DNA of 45,913 nt from an uncultured Methanobrevibacter sp. (lineage in GTDB: Archaea; Methanobacteriota; Methanobacteria; Methanobacteriales; Methanobacteriaceae): positions 1-45,913 of the forward strand of contig NZ_CADCJB010000032.1 in the NCBI RefSeq assembly GCF_902801725.1. The letters run 5' to 3'. The translations under genes and the position numbers were made by a program. Shown here in pieces: positions 1 through 10,200 of this stretch. Positions within the stretch are counted from its first letter, which is position 1; every line of letters starts with the position of its first letter. Below the pieces are notes generated by a model. The model was not told the origin of the DNA. It saw nothing but the letters and a program-made list of their open reading frames with translations, and did not search any database.

Positions 1-222
1 TTCAAGGAACTCATCAGAAAAACAGGATTTGAATTTCTCAAATGCAGTGGAGGATATGTCATAGACTATACATTCGCCTCAGACGATTTTAAAATGAAAG
101 ATGAACTGGAACTGAATGTATGGTTCAGAGTGGGTTCCAATGATAGAGTCTACAAACTGGATTTGGATAAAATGGAGCTTAGCGAAAATTATTTTGAGTA
201 TGATTCAGATGATTACATATAA
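1..222 (+). CDS. C-terminal part of an unrecognised protein, cut by the window edge
   Basis: An open frame runs from the first base to a TAA at 220-222 and gives 73 residues rich in Asp, Glu and Lys, ending in an acidic tail (EYDSDDYI). The start lies outside the window. No domain is recognised. A 60-residue frame that overlaps it at 116-298 is a shadow. The reading is supported by continuous, soluble-protein-like composition only. Confidence 0.6.
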   Translation, partial: FKELIRKTGFEFLKCSGGYVIDYTFASDDFKMKDELELNVWFRVGSNDRVYKLDLDKMELSENYFEYDSDDYI

Positions 223-234
223 TCTCCAGAATAG

Positions 235-432
235 CATTCCAAATATTAAGATAGAATGTGCAGGAAATCCGGAGTCCACCAGCTTTGAAGTAAAATGACA
301 GTTGGCATCACCACTATTTGCAACATAAACTACTTTAACGCCATTTAAATAAACCGCAATGACATCAAATCAATATGCATTGTTCAGCTCTTTTACAAGA
401 GAAAAAATCATTTCCTTTACAAATTTCAGACA
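235..432 (-). pseudogene. Decayed HIRAN-like domain fragment
   Basis: The minus strand reads roughly FVKEMIFSLVKELNNAY, then an in-frame TGA (plus-strand 370-372), then FDVIAVYLNGVKVVYVANS and a further Cys-containing stretch. The segment IAVYLNGVKV-YVANS resembles the core of HIRAN domains, where a residue pattern close to 'AIAVYxNGxKIGYVAN' is usual. There is no start codon or ribosome site, and the glycine expected before YVAN is Val. I infer a fossil of a HIRAN protein. The tail runs into the end of the convergent gene at 1-222. Family assignment is from memory and not certain. Confidence 0.5.
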
Positions 433-498
433 GCATAATTGAATTTGGACTATCTGAATGATTTTGCACACTTCAGGCTGCAAGGCATCCGGCTATAG

Positions 499-771
499 TT
501 AAATACAATCAATATTATCCAGCAATTCCTCGCCCTTATCAGTCAGTCTGTACAGTCTGCCCTTTCGAACTTCAGGATTAATGCATTCAACAAGTTCATG
601 CTCTTTTAATTCAGAAAGAACTCTTGAAATATGATTCGGGCTTATTTCTGAACTCTTTGCAATCTGAGTCGGTATCAATATTTCCCCATCCAAAGAATTC
701 ATCACCCTATACCTGTATTGTGATGTCTTTACATAACTTATTTCTATTAACATTTCATCTGACAATTCCAT
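499..771 (-). CDS. Small winged-helix transcriptional regulator
   Basis: Probable DNA-binding regulator of about 90 residues. The pattern PTQIAKSSEISPNHISRVL is a helix-turn-helix, followed by a wing with RKGRLYRLTDKGEEL, as in MarR/ArsR-like archaeal regulators. It is clearly paralogous to the protein at 19916-20164 (shared VECIN-EV-GRLYRLT--GEE). The open frame extends upstream to 861, but the extra 30 residues are hydrophobic and have no match in the paralog. I therefore chose the Met at 771. An AT-rich TATA-like stretch about 25-30 bases ahead would make it nearly leaderless. An inverted repeat AATACTTAA/TTAAGTATT at 864-909 may be part of its control region. Confidence 0.75.
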   Translation of the reverse strand: MELSDEMLIEISYVKTSQYRYRVMNSLDGEILIPTQIAKSSEISPNHISRVLSELKEHELVECINPEVRKGRLYRLTDKGEELLDNIDCI

Positions 772-1067
772 ATTATTACTTATGAACTTCATATAAAATA
801 TAATTGTTCCTTTACACAACATATGATAGTGAATTTGAAAGACAAAAATCAGCATTCGCATACAATACTTAACTAAATTATTTTGACATTCATGGAATGC
901 TTAAGTATTAAAATAATTGATTCAAAAAAAGTAATATTAAAAGAGGATTTACCCTTATTAAATCTTTAAAGCCTATTGAAAAGACCCATTCATTTAAAAC
1001 TGTTTGAAATTTTAGAAAATATCATAAACCAATAGCCTCTAAAAGAATTTATCCCCATTATAATAAT

Positions 1068-1919
1068 TTATCTTTTTAACCCCATCAGTGACTGGCTTTC
1101 ACGATAATTGTTTTCCAGATAGGTTCCATAAAATGTATTTGATTTGAGCTGATAATTTGTTGTTAAAAACATATTATATGCACGATTTTGTGCAGGATAA
1201 CGACAAATTCCATAGTTCAATACAATACATACTTTGGCATTTACTGTTTTAAATTTTTTAAATATAGGTTTATACCAGGCAAGATAATAGTTTCCTTTCT
1301 TTTTATAGATATTAACATACCCAACCTTACCCCTTATTTTTTTTACTTTTTTGATGTAATAATCGACCCATTTTTCAGCTTTTTTGTATGATTTAATTGT
1401 TTTCGGCATCTTTATGGTTAAATCCTTATGACATTTTAATCCAACACCGACCTTCTGTTTGATGGTTTTACCAGTGTATTTTATAAGAGTTCCACCGATT
1501 CCACTTTCACCATAGGATATAAGGCCACCAACAAATTCAGTACCCTCAGGATAATAGCCATATTTTGCATATGAGTCAATATTTTTTGCATCAACCCAAT
1601 TTTCCATTTGGTCTTGAGTCAATACTACTTTATATTTGCCTATTTTAAATGTTCTATCACCAACACTCCATGAATTTCCAACACTGCCCGCTGAAGATAT
1701 TTCAAATTGTTGGTTATCTTCTAAAGTTAGGGCATTTTCACTTTGTGAAGTATTTTCGACATAAGAAATACCTATTTCACCATTATTGCTTGCGTCCAAT
1801 GATTCATTATTATCATTTAAAGCATTCAATGTTGCAGTTTCATTGTCCTGTGCAGATACACAGCCGATTATCAAAAACAATACTATTGAAGCAAGCAATA
1901 TTTTAATTATTTTTTTCAT
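1068..1919 (-). CDS. Secreted protein of unknown function, paralog of 4714-5529
   Basis: 283 residues. An N-terminal signal peptide (MKKIIKILLASIVLFLIIG, then CVSA) is followed by about 60 Asn/Ser/Glu-rich residues that look like a linker. A basic, Tyr-rich C-terminal domain then starts with RTFKIGKYKVVL. The same start of domain (RTFNIGGYKVVL) occurs in the protein encoded at 4714-5529, and both have the same signal-linker-domain layout. A GAGG ribosome site lies ahead of the ATG at 1919. The protein probably acts outside the membrane, perhaps on or in the pseudomurein wall, but no catalytic motif is visible. Function is unknown. Confidence 0.75.
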   Translation of the reverse strand: MKKIIKILLASIVLFLIIGCVSAQDNETATLNALNDNNESLDASNNGEIGISYVENTSQSENALTLEDNQQFEISSAGSVGNSWSVGDRTFKIGKYKVVLTQDQMENWVDAKNIDSYAKYGYYPEGTEFVGGLISYGESGIGGTLIKYTGKTIKQKVGVGLKCHKDLTIKMPKTIKSYKKAEKWVDYYIKKVKKIRGKVGYVNIYKKKGNYYLAWYKPIFKKFKTVNAKVCIVLNYGICRYPAQNRAYNMFLTTNYQLKSNTFYGTYLENNYRESQSLMGLKR

Positions 1920-2376
1920 AAAATTTCCTCGGCAATAAAATTTTCCATATTAATGGTATAATTATGTGTGTATGTTGGAATTAATACATTTTACTATTTT
2001 GAATCAAAAAAAATAGATAAAACCTATGTTCAAACATTACTGTTTAAGCGGCATCCCGAATCCTACCCTTTAGCTCGGATGCAGAAAAACCTTTCAGATT
2101 TGGCATAGTAACTGTTAACAACATTGCTCATTATTTTATCATCACCCAGTCCACAGGATTGCTCATATTCGATTCATTCACAGCAACATTATTAAACATA
2201 AAAAAAAGAATTCATAAAAGGACAGACGTGAACAATGAGGATTTAAACAAAATCCGAAATTCCTATGATTTCCAAACAATTAATCCTCTGTTCGTCTTTC
2301 AATCAGTTTTTTCCGATTGGTCTGTCTATTTAATTCCCATATTTTCGGGAATTTCAACATTGATTTTTCTATTCGA
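1920..2376. other. Intergenic region without a supported gene
   Basis: This stretch is AT-rich. The minus strand at about 2040-2125 reads MPNLKGFSASELKGRIRDAA before a stop, which looks protein-like but has no start context or family. A 73-residue plus-strand frame at 2159-2380 has no ribosome site and is not convincing. The first 60 bases beside 1919 probably hold the promoter of the secreted protein gene. Confidence 0.4.
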
Positions 2377-2963
2377 TTAAATTTCAAATATTAACGGAAC
2401 GTGATCGCTCAGTTCCATCCAGGATTCTGGATCAGGAATCTCCAAGTCCGTAACCCTGCCCTTGGATGCGAATACATTGTCTATGTGAAATGAATCTCCA
2501 TCCATGAAAAATGTTGATTTGGTTTCTTCGCCGTAATCTTCACCGGTTGTGTCGTGATAGACGTCTACAAGACCTAGTTTTGATAATGTTTCAATCATTT
2601 CATAAATATTCTCTACATGGGCCTCATTTACAAGTCCCACATCACATCCAAAGTCTCCGCACATTATCATTTCGTCATTGAAAAATCCTGAATCCTTATG
2701 CTCATCATAATAGCGGATTATTTCCTTAGGATAATTAATCGGCTTGTCATAGACATCCGGATTGTTCAGGCAAAAATTCCAAGACCATATTCCTGATTGT
2801 GACCTGTCCAAAAGTGATTGGATGCAAATTCACGATATGCATCTGAATCAGATTCTGATGGGTTTTCACATCTCTGGATTACATAAATGTCGGCATCTTC
2901 TTCAAGAACAGCCGGAAACTTTGTACTGAATTTACCATTACAATTCCATGATATAATTTTCAT
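2377..2963 (-). pseudogene. Endonuclease/exonuclease/phosphatase family gene, frameshifted and internally deleted
   Basis: The N-terminal part starts at 2963 after a GGTGA site with MKIISWNCNGKF, the classic first strand of the EEP (DNase I/ExoIII-like) fold, and stops at 2766 after GLGIFA. The rest continues in another frame from about 2795 to 2377 with GDF, FHIDNVFAS and a C-terminal SDHVPLIFEI, the end of the fold. The two frames join near 2770-2795. The segment normally between GLGIF and the central strands seems missing, so I infer a deletion rather than a single-base slip. The usual GDFN motif reads GDFG, which removes a conserved Asn. The product is very probably inactive. Confidence 0.75.
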
Positions 2964-3207
2964 TGTAATCACTCACCTAATATTATGTCATCGGTTGTTA
3001 ATGTTATTTTGCATCCATCAGCCATTAACATTTTTCGACAAAAAACAAATGACTTAATAATAAAATTAAACCATGATTATTTTAACAATAACCCTCAAAA
3101 ATATCCAAATAATCAACCAATAATTAAAGCAAAAGAAATATGCCTATAAATAACCGCACAAGCATACAGGCACATCCATACATAAAAAAGAAAAAAAATA
3201 GAAAAAA

Positions 3208-4098
3208 TCATTCCGGAGAACTTTCAGCCTTCATCCCGATCCAGTTGAATTTTTTCTCAATCAGAAATATTGCGGCAATTGCCACAACAGTCATGATGAT
3301 TCCTTCAAGAGCGCCTTCAAAGCCGACATTGTTTGAAATTTGAGTTGTAGTGATTCCGGCAATGAAGAATACTGTTATGTTATTTACGGAATGAAGTGCA
3401 GAGGACACCTCCAGACCGTCACAGTACCATGCAAGCAGACCGTAGCACAGACCGGAGAACAGCACTGAGACAAGACCTGCCATATTGTATGAGTGGATTG
3501 CTGTGAAAATCACTGCCTGAAGGATTATCGCAACGACAGGTATCCTGAACCATGACCCGAAAGTTTGCATCAAAAATCCACGGCACATCAGCTCTTCGGC
3601 AAAGCACTGAAGAAGAGTGACAACAATCATTGCCAGAAATGTCACTGCTGTGAATTTGATGTCTATTTTAGCGCCAAAAATCAGGATTTCAACCAATGAT
3701 ATTATCCCGTATACCACAAGTATAATCAAAAATGATTTTGCAAAGATTTTCCAGTTCCATCCGCCTCTTGAAGAGAGATATGATGAAAAGGGCCTATCGC
3801 GAACTATCTTGGAAGCGATGAAAAATGAAGGAAAAATAAGGGCAATGTCTATTGAAGTATACAGACCTCCCAGTGTTTCCAGACCTGGACTTGAATTTGA
3901 ACCCGGCACATATAAGCTGGCCAAAGCCTGCGGGAACAGAGTGCTAACTATAAAGCCCAGAAGCATTGAAAATACGAAATACAGAACGGCTGCCAAAGCG
4001 CCAACAAGAATGGGCTTGTACCACCCATACTTTTCAAATGACATTGGAAATGTGCAGAAGTCTTTACCTACATCCTCAATTTTTTGAAACAAATTCAT
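3208..4098 (-). CDS. CPBP-family intramembrane metalloprotease
   Basis: 296 residues with about seven or eight membrane segments. The conserved CPBP (Abi/CAAX protease) motifs are present: EE at 168-169 followed by R at 173 (EELMCRG), His202 in FTAIHSYN, and His236 with Asn240 in HSVNN. Family members cleave membrane substrates or mature peptides, and several bacterial ones give bacteriocin immunity. The substrate here is unknown. The start at 4098 follows GGTGA with good spacing. It stands alone between the EEP pseudogene and a small unknown gene. Confidence 0.9.
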   Translation of the reverse strand: MNLFQKIEDVGKDFCTFPMSFEKYGWYKPILVGALAAVLYFVFSMLLGFIVSTLFPQALASLYVPGSNSSPGLETLGGLYTSIDIALIFPSFFIASKIVRDRPFSSYLSSRGGWNWKIFAKSFLIILVVYGIISLVEILIFGAKIDIKFTAVTFLAMIVVTLLQCFAEELMCRGFLMQTFGSWFRIPVVAIILQAVIFTAIHSYNMAGLVSVLFSGLCYGLLAWYCDGLEVSSALHSVNNITVFFIAGITTTQISNNVGFEGALEGIIMTVVAIAAIFLIEKKFNWIGMKAESSPE

Positions 4099-4198
4099 AA
4101 ATAATTCACCTACATTTTAAAAAAATCAATAGTTAATGTAAATTTAATTAAATATGTCTATAAATAATTTTTCTAAAAATTGAACTGAGATTGACGTT

Positions 4199-4627
4199 TC
4201 AATCTATCAGAGCGTCAATCATTTCAAAAAGCTCATGACATCCTTCAAAAAGGCTTTTGAACTCATCATCGCTTCTTGACATCAAAATGACCTTAAGCCT
4301 GTCTTCCTTTTTAAAGACCTTAATCTGGTCGGATTCGCTGTCAATGACATCCAAAACAAGGGATTCGATTTCGTCATATGTTTCCTTGCTCAGGTTATGC
4401 ATTCTCTGATGGTTGAGGACATCCATGGCATGGACAATCCCATTTTCAGGCATGTCAATGCAGGAAGACATTTTGATTCCGGTCATCATATAGTAGGGAG
4501 CCTCGATCTTGTCCCTTCGAAGCACGATTGAAATCTTTGAAACCACATGCTCGTCGCTGCAGTTCTCGTTAACGAACCTGAGCAGCTGAAACTGCTTTAT
4601 GTTTGCACCAGTATTCATGAAATTCAT
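4199..4627 (-). CDS. Hypothetical protein
   Basis: About 142 residues, soluble, mixed charge, rich in Asp, Glu, Met and Ser. No signal peptide, membrane segment or recognised motif. The open frame extends to 4675, but those extra residues (Phe/Tyr-rich) look like translated leader, so I prefer the Met at 4627; the Met three codons later is also possible. It is transcribed alone. Confidence 0.6.
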   Translation of the reverse strand: MNFMNTGANIKQFQLLRFVNENCSDEHVVSKISIVLRRDKIEAPYYMMTGIKMSSCIDMPENGIVHAMDVLNHQRMHNLSKETYDEIESLVLDVIDSESDQIKVFKKEDRLKVILMSRSDDEFKSLFEGCHELFEMIDALID

Positions 4628-4713
4628 GGTAATATATTGGTTTTTAAAATATAAAAAATGAGGATAAAACCTCAATTTAAAATAGCTTTTAATAAAAATA
4701 TGCCATTACTTTA

Positions 4714-5529
4714 TCATAGAGAATATTTTTTATAAATAAATGATGAAGGATAAAGTTTAGACCTGTTTAAGTGGGTGAAAGTAGAGCTGCATTTACATTT
4801 GCCGAAATATTTGGCATTTGCACCCAGAACTTTAACCTGATTAAAATAACGGTTATAATATCCATAGTAATGTATTAAAAAAGCCATGTGTTTATAAGCT
4901 ACACCACTTTGTCCCTGACCATATGAAAACATCATATAAACACGGGAGTTCCTATAATAGACATTTTTATAAGATGTAAGCTTTACCCTAACATATTTAT
5001 TTGTCATAACAGTTACATATGTCCTTAATCCTGATCCAGTTATATCATAACCCCTATACTTTTCTCCGACATAATAATAGTTATAGTCTTCATCAAAGAA
5101 ATAATCCTCAATAGGTGAAATCATATAAAGTCTTTTATATTGAGCATTATTGAGAACTACCTTATATCCTCCAATATTGAAAGTTCTCTGATTTTTAGTT
5201 GGCTGCTTGTATGTAGGTGAGGAAACACTAACGCTGCTAGCTAAAACATTGCCTGATGATGAAACGCCCAGCACTTCAGCATTTTCACTTATTGTCAATA
5301 CATCATCACCATTAGTTTCATTTGGGTTTGAAGAATTGCTTTCAACAGCCACTGCTACAGATTCATTTTCGTTTGAAACAGAAATAATATAATTATCCTG
5401 CTCGCTAATTGAAATAACATCACTGTTTTGCTCTTTAACAATATCAGTGCTATTATCAATAGCATTAACGCAAGATATACTTAAAATTGCCAATAAAATG
5501 CCTAAAATTAACATATATCTTTTTTTCAA
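4714..5529 (-). CDS. Secreted protein of unknown function, paralog of 1068-1919
   Basis: 271 residues. The likely start is a TTG at 5529, four bases after GGGTGGT, giving a clean signal peptide (LKKRYMLILGILLAILSIS, then CVNA). A Ser/Asn/Glu-rich linker to about residue 105 is followed by a Tyr-rich basic domain opening with RTFNIGGYKVVL, shared with the protein at 1068-1919. The C-terminal half has many Tyr, Lys and Arg and two Cys in GKCKCS. The composition suits a wall-associated protein. No enzyme motif is seen. Confidence 0.75.
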   Translation of the reverse strand: MKKRYMLILGILLAILSISCVNAIDNSTDIVKEQNSDVISISEQDNYIISVSNENESVAVAVESNSSNPNETNGDDVLTISENAEVLGVSSSGNVLASSVSVSSPTYKQPTKNQRTFNIGGYKVVLNNAQYKRLYMISPIEDYFFDEDYNYYYVGEKYRGYDITGSGLRTYVTVMTNKYVRVKLTSYKNVYYRNSRVYMMFSYGQGQSGVAYKHMAFLIHYYGYYNRYFNQVKVLGANAKYFGKCKCSSTFTHLNRSKLYPSSFIYKKYSL

Positions 5530-5653
5530 TTGTACCACCCATAAGTTGTATTAAAGTTATGTTTATTTTAGGATTATAATAAATATTGCCTATGGAAAAA
5601 TATTTTCACCGGAAGAAATTACCTTATAAAAAAATCATATATCATAAGTCATG

Positions 5654-6487
5654 CTACACTCCGTTCTTTTCATCATAAAACGGCTGGTCACCGCACAGCC
5701 AAAGGTTTTGAGTTTTATCCATTACATCCTGAAGCTTGAATTCAGTTCCAGGAGCAATTATTACATCCAAATCATCATCAGACACTATCGGCAGAATTCT
5801 TTTGGATTCGGGCATAAGCAGAATGTTTGTGTATTTGAACTGCCCTGCGTGTTTCGGGTTGCTGCTTGCATGAAGTGGAAGGTCATGGACGAATACGCCG
5901 TCAACCGCATTTTCAATCATGAAGTTTTCATCTGAACTGATGAATAATGTAGTGTTTTCTTCAAGCTCGACAGAATGCTTTTTTATAGCATCAAAAAGTT
6001 CAATCAAACGTTTTAAAGGATTGTCATCGTCCGGTTCTTCAAACAATCTCAAAAACGCTTCAATCGGCATGTTTATCTCTAACTCAGTAAAAGGATTTAC
6101 TACAATAACGGAGTATTTTTCACTCTGTTTCAGCATGTCTGCCAAATCGCTCATGAATATTGCAATAGCTGAGCTTTTAAGGCCTGTCTGCTCCATTATT
6201 TGGGAGCTGGTAAAGAGGGGCACAGCAATGGTTCCATCCTTTGAAGCCAAACAGTTTATGTCAAAGCTGATCTGTCCTTGCGGTTGGATTACATCTCCAG
6301 GTTCTGCATTTTCAATGCCTTCAAAAAGGTTGTCGCTATAGATGACAGGCATGAACAACTGTGAGTCCTTTAAAATCTCGAGAAAATCCCTTTGGGATTC
6401 GGGAGTTATTTCCCTTTTCATTATCTCTTCAAGTTCTGAATTGTCAACGCCGTTCTGCTCTTTTAAGTCTTCGAAATCACTGTCCAT
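5654..6487 (-). CDS. SseB-family protein
   Basis: 277 residues, cytosolic. The central part (LFMPVIYSD, then DGTIAVPLFTSSQIM and a segment ending VVNPFTELEINMP) matches the SseB N-terminal domain, a family of unclear biochemical role first linked to serine sensitivity in E. coli and often found beside secretion or toxin-immunity loci. The start at 6487 (MDSDFED) follows AGGTGAT; the upstream in-frame Met at 6508 lacks a site. Residues 1-35 are acidic. The C-terminal part from about residue 185 repeats an SseB-like layout (LPIVSDDDLDVIIAPGTEF). No partner gene is obvious nearby. Confidence 0.75.
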   Translation of the reverse strand: MDSDFEDLKEQNGVDNSELEEIMKREITPESQRDFLEILKDSQLFMPVIYSDNLFEGIENAEPGDVIQPQGQISFDINCLASKDGTIAVPLFTSSQIMEQTGLKSSAIAIFMSDLADMLKQSEKYSVIVVNPFTELEINMPIEAFLRLFEEPDDDNPLKRLIELFDAIKKHSVELEENTTLFISSDENFMIENAVDGVFVHDLPLHASSNPKHAGQFKYTNILLMPESKRILPIVSDDDLDVIIAPGTEFKLQDVMDKTQNLWLCGDQPFYDEKNGV

Positions 6488-6513
6488 GTTATCACCTGTT
6501 TCAATCATGTTAA

Positions 6514-6951
6514 TTTTTCTTTGACGAATGTAATATATATTGTGTTAAAGGTGTTAATAATATATTCCGGAACAATTCACCTAATGATTTTGAAACCACC
6601 GGATCTGATGATGAAGACGATGCCAATTCACCATCATATTCAGAATATTCAAGTTCCGGCACAGGATATAGGAGCATAGACCAAATAACAGTAGGAAATC
6701 GTCAAATTTCAATCATCGACAATATGCTAACACTGGATGTATTGAATCAGATATTCAACAAGGACTTCAGAAACGGACACATTCTGGTTTATATTGATGG
6801 AATACTTGTGTTGAATGCCACAACCACCGATGATTTGACACAGATTATCATTGACCTGTTAAGCCTGTTGCTTGGAGAACACGAAATCAAAGTAGTGTTC
6901 ACTGATGGAAACGGAAATACAAACACTTATACCGAGAATATAACAATTTAA
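6514..6951 (+). pseudogene. Orphan fragment of an adhesin-like surface protein
   Basis: The plus strand is open from after a TAA at 6511-6513 to the TAA at 6949-6951, but the part before the first ATG (6724) is also protein-like: an acidic/Ser-rich linker (GSDDEDDANSPSYSEYSS) followed by a folded-looking segment. The end, HEIKVVFTDGNGNTNTYTENITI, resembles the last strands of an Ig-like repeat in methanobacterial adhesin-like proteins. No start or signal peptide is present. I infer a fragment left after deletion of a larger gene. A short gene starting at 6724 cannot be excluded. Confidence 0.55.
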
Positions 6952-7007
6952 TTATATTCTCCTTTTTTTAAATTTTTTGAGTCTGTAAAAATTTTATAGG
7001 CATATTT

Positions 7008-7215
7008 AGATATTTTTCAGTTCAATTTTTCAATTGATAGTCTAAAAATGTTAGAATTCCATTTTTAGTCTTGTATAATTTCTTTATTATTTCGGGATTA
7101 GTTTGTCTGTAGTAATTTTCGACTTGTTTGATGTTTTCTCAATATTTTCATCATCCAAGTGTCGTACGTATCTGTAAAAGTGATTGACGATGTGTTTTCT
7201 TATGAAATCTTTACA
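7008..7215 (-). pseudogene. Remnant resembling the C-terminal part of a transposase
   Basis: Reading the minus strand with one frame change near 7110-7120 gives DFIRKHIVNHFYRYVRHLDD, then NIEKTSN, then VENYYRQTNPEIIKKLYK and TKNGILTFLDYQLKN before a stop. The basic, aromatic composition and the helical end are typical of IS transposase C-termini. The frame shift and stop show it is dead. The exact IS family cannot be named from this piece, and no terminal inverted repeat was found. Confidence 0.4.
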
Positions 7216-7217
7216 GA

Positions 7218-7258
7218 CTAAAAAAAAAGAAAAAATTGGGAGTTTCATGCACTCCCAT
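7218..7258 (-). terminator. Stem-loop terminator after the peptidase/adhesin gene
   Basis: On the minus strand, just after the stop of the gene at 7273, GGGAGT and ACTCCC (7238-7256) form a 6-bp stem with a 7-base loop, followed by a run that is nearly all T (7220-7236). This is a good intrinsic-type terminator for the gene at 7273-10341. Confidence 0.7.
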
Positions 7259-7272
7259 ATAGATGAACCCAA

Positions 7273-10200
7273 TCATCTATTTACTTTAACTGTTGTTTTA
7301 ATGGTATTCTTAATGTAGGTTACCCCAACGGCATAGGTTCTGCCCTTCCTAAGCTTTTTAATAACATTCTTGTTAAATGTTTTTAGCGCAATACCTTTTG
7401 AATTGGTTTTGGCATGATATGTTTTTCCAAGGAATTTAAACTTGATGATTGCTCCTTTGATAAATTTGCCGTTGATTTTAAGTTGAGCCTGCAGGATAAG
7501 TCTTTTGGATGTCTTTTTGACTATTACCTTTTTAGCGGATAAAACCTGTTTTACAGTAACTGTGTTTTTAACACTTTTTCCCTTGTATGTGGTTGTTATC
7601 GTATATTTTTTAGGAAGCTGTGTGATTTTGATTTTGGCAATTCCGTTATTGTTTGTTTTTACAGCAGTTGTCTTTTTATTGATTGTGAACTTGACAACCT
7701 CACCTGCTCCAACAGCGCGTCCGTCAGCAGTTACAACCTTCACGCCGAAGTATGATCCGCCATTATAATCAACTGCAATGTTTTTGTTGTTGATTATCTT
7801 GGTATCATCCTTAACTGTGTAGACCTTAAGACAGACTGTCTTGTTTTCAAGTGTTATATCCTTCCATGACTTGCCGTCAGTACCTACAAAACTCATTCCT
7901 GAAAGGTAGTGCTGTCTTGAGTAAGCCTGATACGGAAGATTATTGTTGTGGAATACCACTTTAAACTTGTCGCCTGTTTTAACCGGAATGTATTTATTTA
8001 AAACTATGGTTCTGAATCCTCCAAATTCACTTACACCGCTTTGAGAGTGGACCTTAACGCCATTGACAAAAATGTCAAATGAATAATTGATTCCGGATTG
8101 GTTGAAGTAGGTACCTACCGCTCCGATAAGCTCATCATATTTGGATGTGAATTCATTGGAATAATAGGTATAATTGCTGTCAAAACCAGTCAATCCAGTC
8201 AGGTCTGTCTGATAATTCACATGGTAGTCTATATCATTCTCAAAGATATATGCTATGGCAGGGTTTTGAGGAACAAGAGCAAAATAATCCATGTCCATAA
8301 AGCCGTCAAGATCATTATAATCGCGATAGTTGATGGACTGTGATAATGAATCCTTGACCAGCCATCCTCCTCTAGTCTCTTCTGCGCTATACTCACTGGC
8401 GTAATTGTCATTCCATCCTATGATATTAAAGAAATGAATTGCATGTTCCATGACTGAAATATCATCTCCGCCATAAATAATATCATCCTTATTTTGGCCC
8501 AAAATTAACTGAACTGCAACAGCACCATATTTCATTATGGTCTTCTTAATCAAATCAGTATTATTTTTTCCATTCAGAATAATGATTGCATCTTGAACAT
8601 GGATTCTGGAATCGTTTAAATCAGTATCACCCATTGTTCCTCTGTCATCATATGGAGAATCCATTGGAAGAGCTCCAATCCAGTTTAGAGCATATCCCAA
8701 ACCGCTGTAACCAAAACCAGTTAAACTAATCCTTAAATCACCCCAAGGCACATATTTCAAGTTTAGTTTCTGAGCATAATTTTGGGAGAGGTTAAAGAAT
8801 TGCCCTGTTGATTTGAGAAGAGATGATTCCAAAGCTCCGACTGTTGCAAATGCCCAGCAATCATCATTGTCTCCCTGACGCTTGATTGGGCTTACCCATC
8901 CCCAGTCACGTAAATCGAACCGGGATGGAATCTTATCAACAACAATGGAGTTATTTGTTAAATTGAGCTTTATTCCATTGCTTTCAATTGAAAGAACATA
9001 ATTCTTATTGTCAGTCAAAAAGATATCTTCATTTTTTGTGACGTTTTCAATTTTGGAATTGCTTGCAAAGTCCGCATAAACACCAACACCACCATTATCA
9101 AATATGGAATTGGACAACTGCAGATTTACGTCATGAGCATAAATTGCATTGGCAACATTTTCTGACTCTTTAATGGCCTTATTCTGGATGAAATTGGACC
9201 TTTGAATGGTTAATTTACCTTTATCAAAATATATTGCTCCCGCATTCTTTTCTGCAGTATTGTTGAAAAATGTGGAATCGACTATTGCCACATTGCTCCA
9301 TGATGAGAAAATCACACTGCCTTCAAAACTTGCACGATTATTTTTAAAGTTGGAATTATTAATGTTCAAATAGCCGCCCTGAATTGCAATGACTCCACCA
9401 AAACGTGAAGTGCAGTCAGTGAAATTTGAATTGATGATGTTCAAGCTTTGAGCAATACGATGGGACGCTGAATCAAGGTCTATAAAGATTGCCCCTCCAT
9501 CATCAGTTGATGTGAGATTTGAAAAGACACAATTTTCAATAAGCATCCTTTCAGAAGGAAGATAACCTGAACCGTTGGAATTTGAGACAGGGAAAAATTT
9601 TGCGATAATTGCCCCTCCATTAAAAGCAGCACGGGAATTGAGAAATTTTGAATTTCTAATTGAAAATGTGGCTCCTTTGAAATTTAATATGCCGCCATTA
9701 TTATTGGATTCAGCAGACTTAACGCAGCTACCGTTTATGCCTGAAGGAAAACTGACATTGTTCAAAGTCATCTCAGAAGTGGTCGCAAATAAAATTTCAT
9801 CATTGGATTTGCAGTTTATGAACTTTACATTGTTTAAGACAACCTTGCTTGATGAAAAGAAAATTGCTTGTCCTTTAAAATTTTTAAAGGTCAGGTCATT
9901 GATTTCAATATTTGCCATGTTTTTTCCACAATCCAAATCCAATTCAAACATGAAATTATAATTTAAGTTGGCACTATCCACTGTGTGGCCATTACCGTTT
10001 ATTTTTAAATCGGACACTTCAAAAGTTGATACAGTTCCAGTCTCATTAGCATAATGCATATAATCATTATTAATATTCAATGTACCATTACAATTTTGTA
10101 TATCATGAGTTAAATCATTGAAAGATTTGGGATTACCTGCATCCTCAGGAGCATTCTGATTGACATCATCAGAATTAGCCGAATCAACAGTGTTCAAATC

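Noticed and set aside
116-298. A 60-residue plus-strand frame near the left edge
   Set aside because: It overlaps the in-frame partial gene at 1-222 in another frame and has no start context.
2159-2380. A 73-residue plus-strand frame
   Set aside because: No ribosome site, no recognisable family, low-complexity hydrophobic end, and overlap with the end of the EEP pseudogene.
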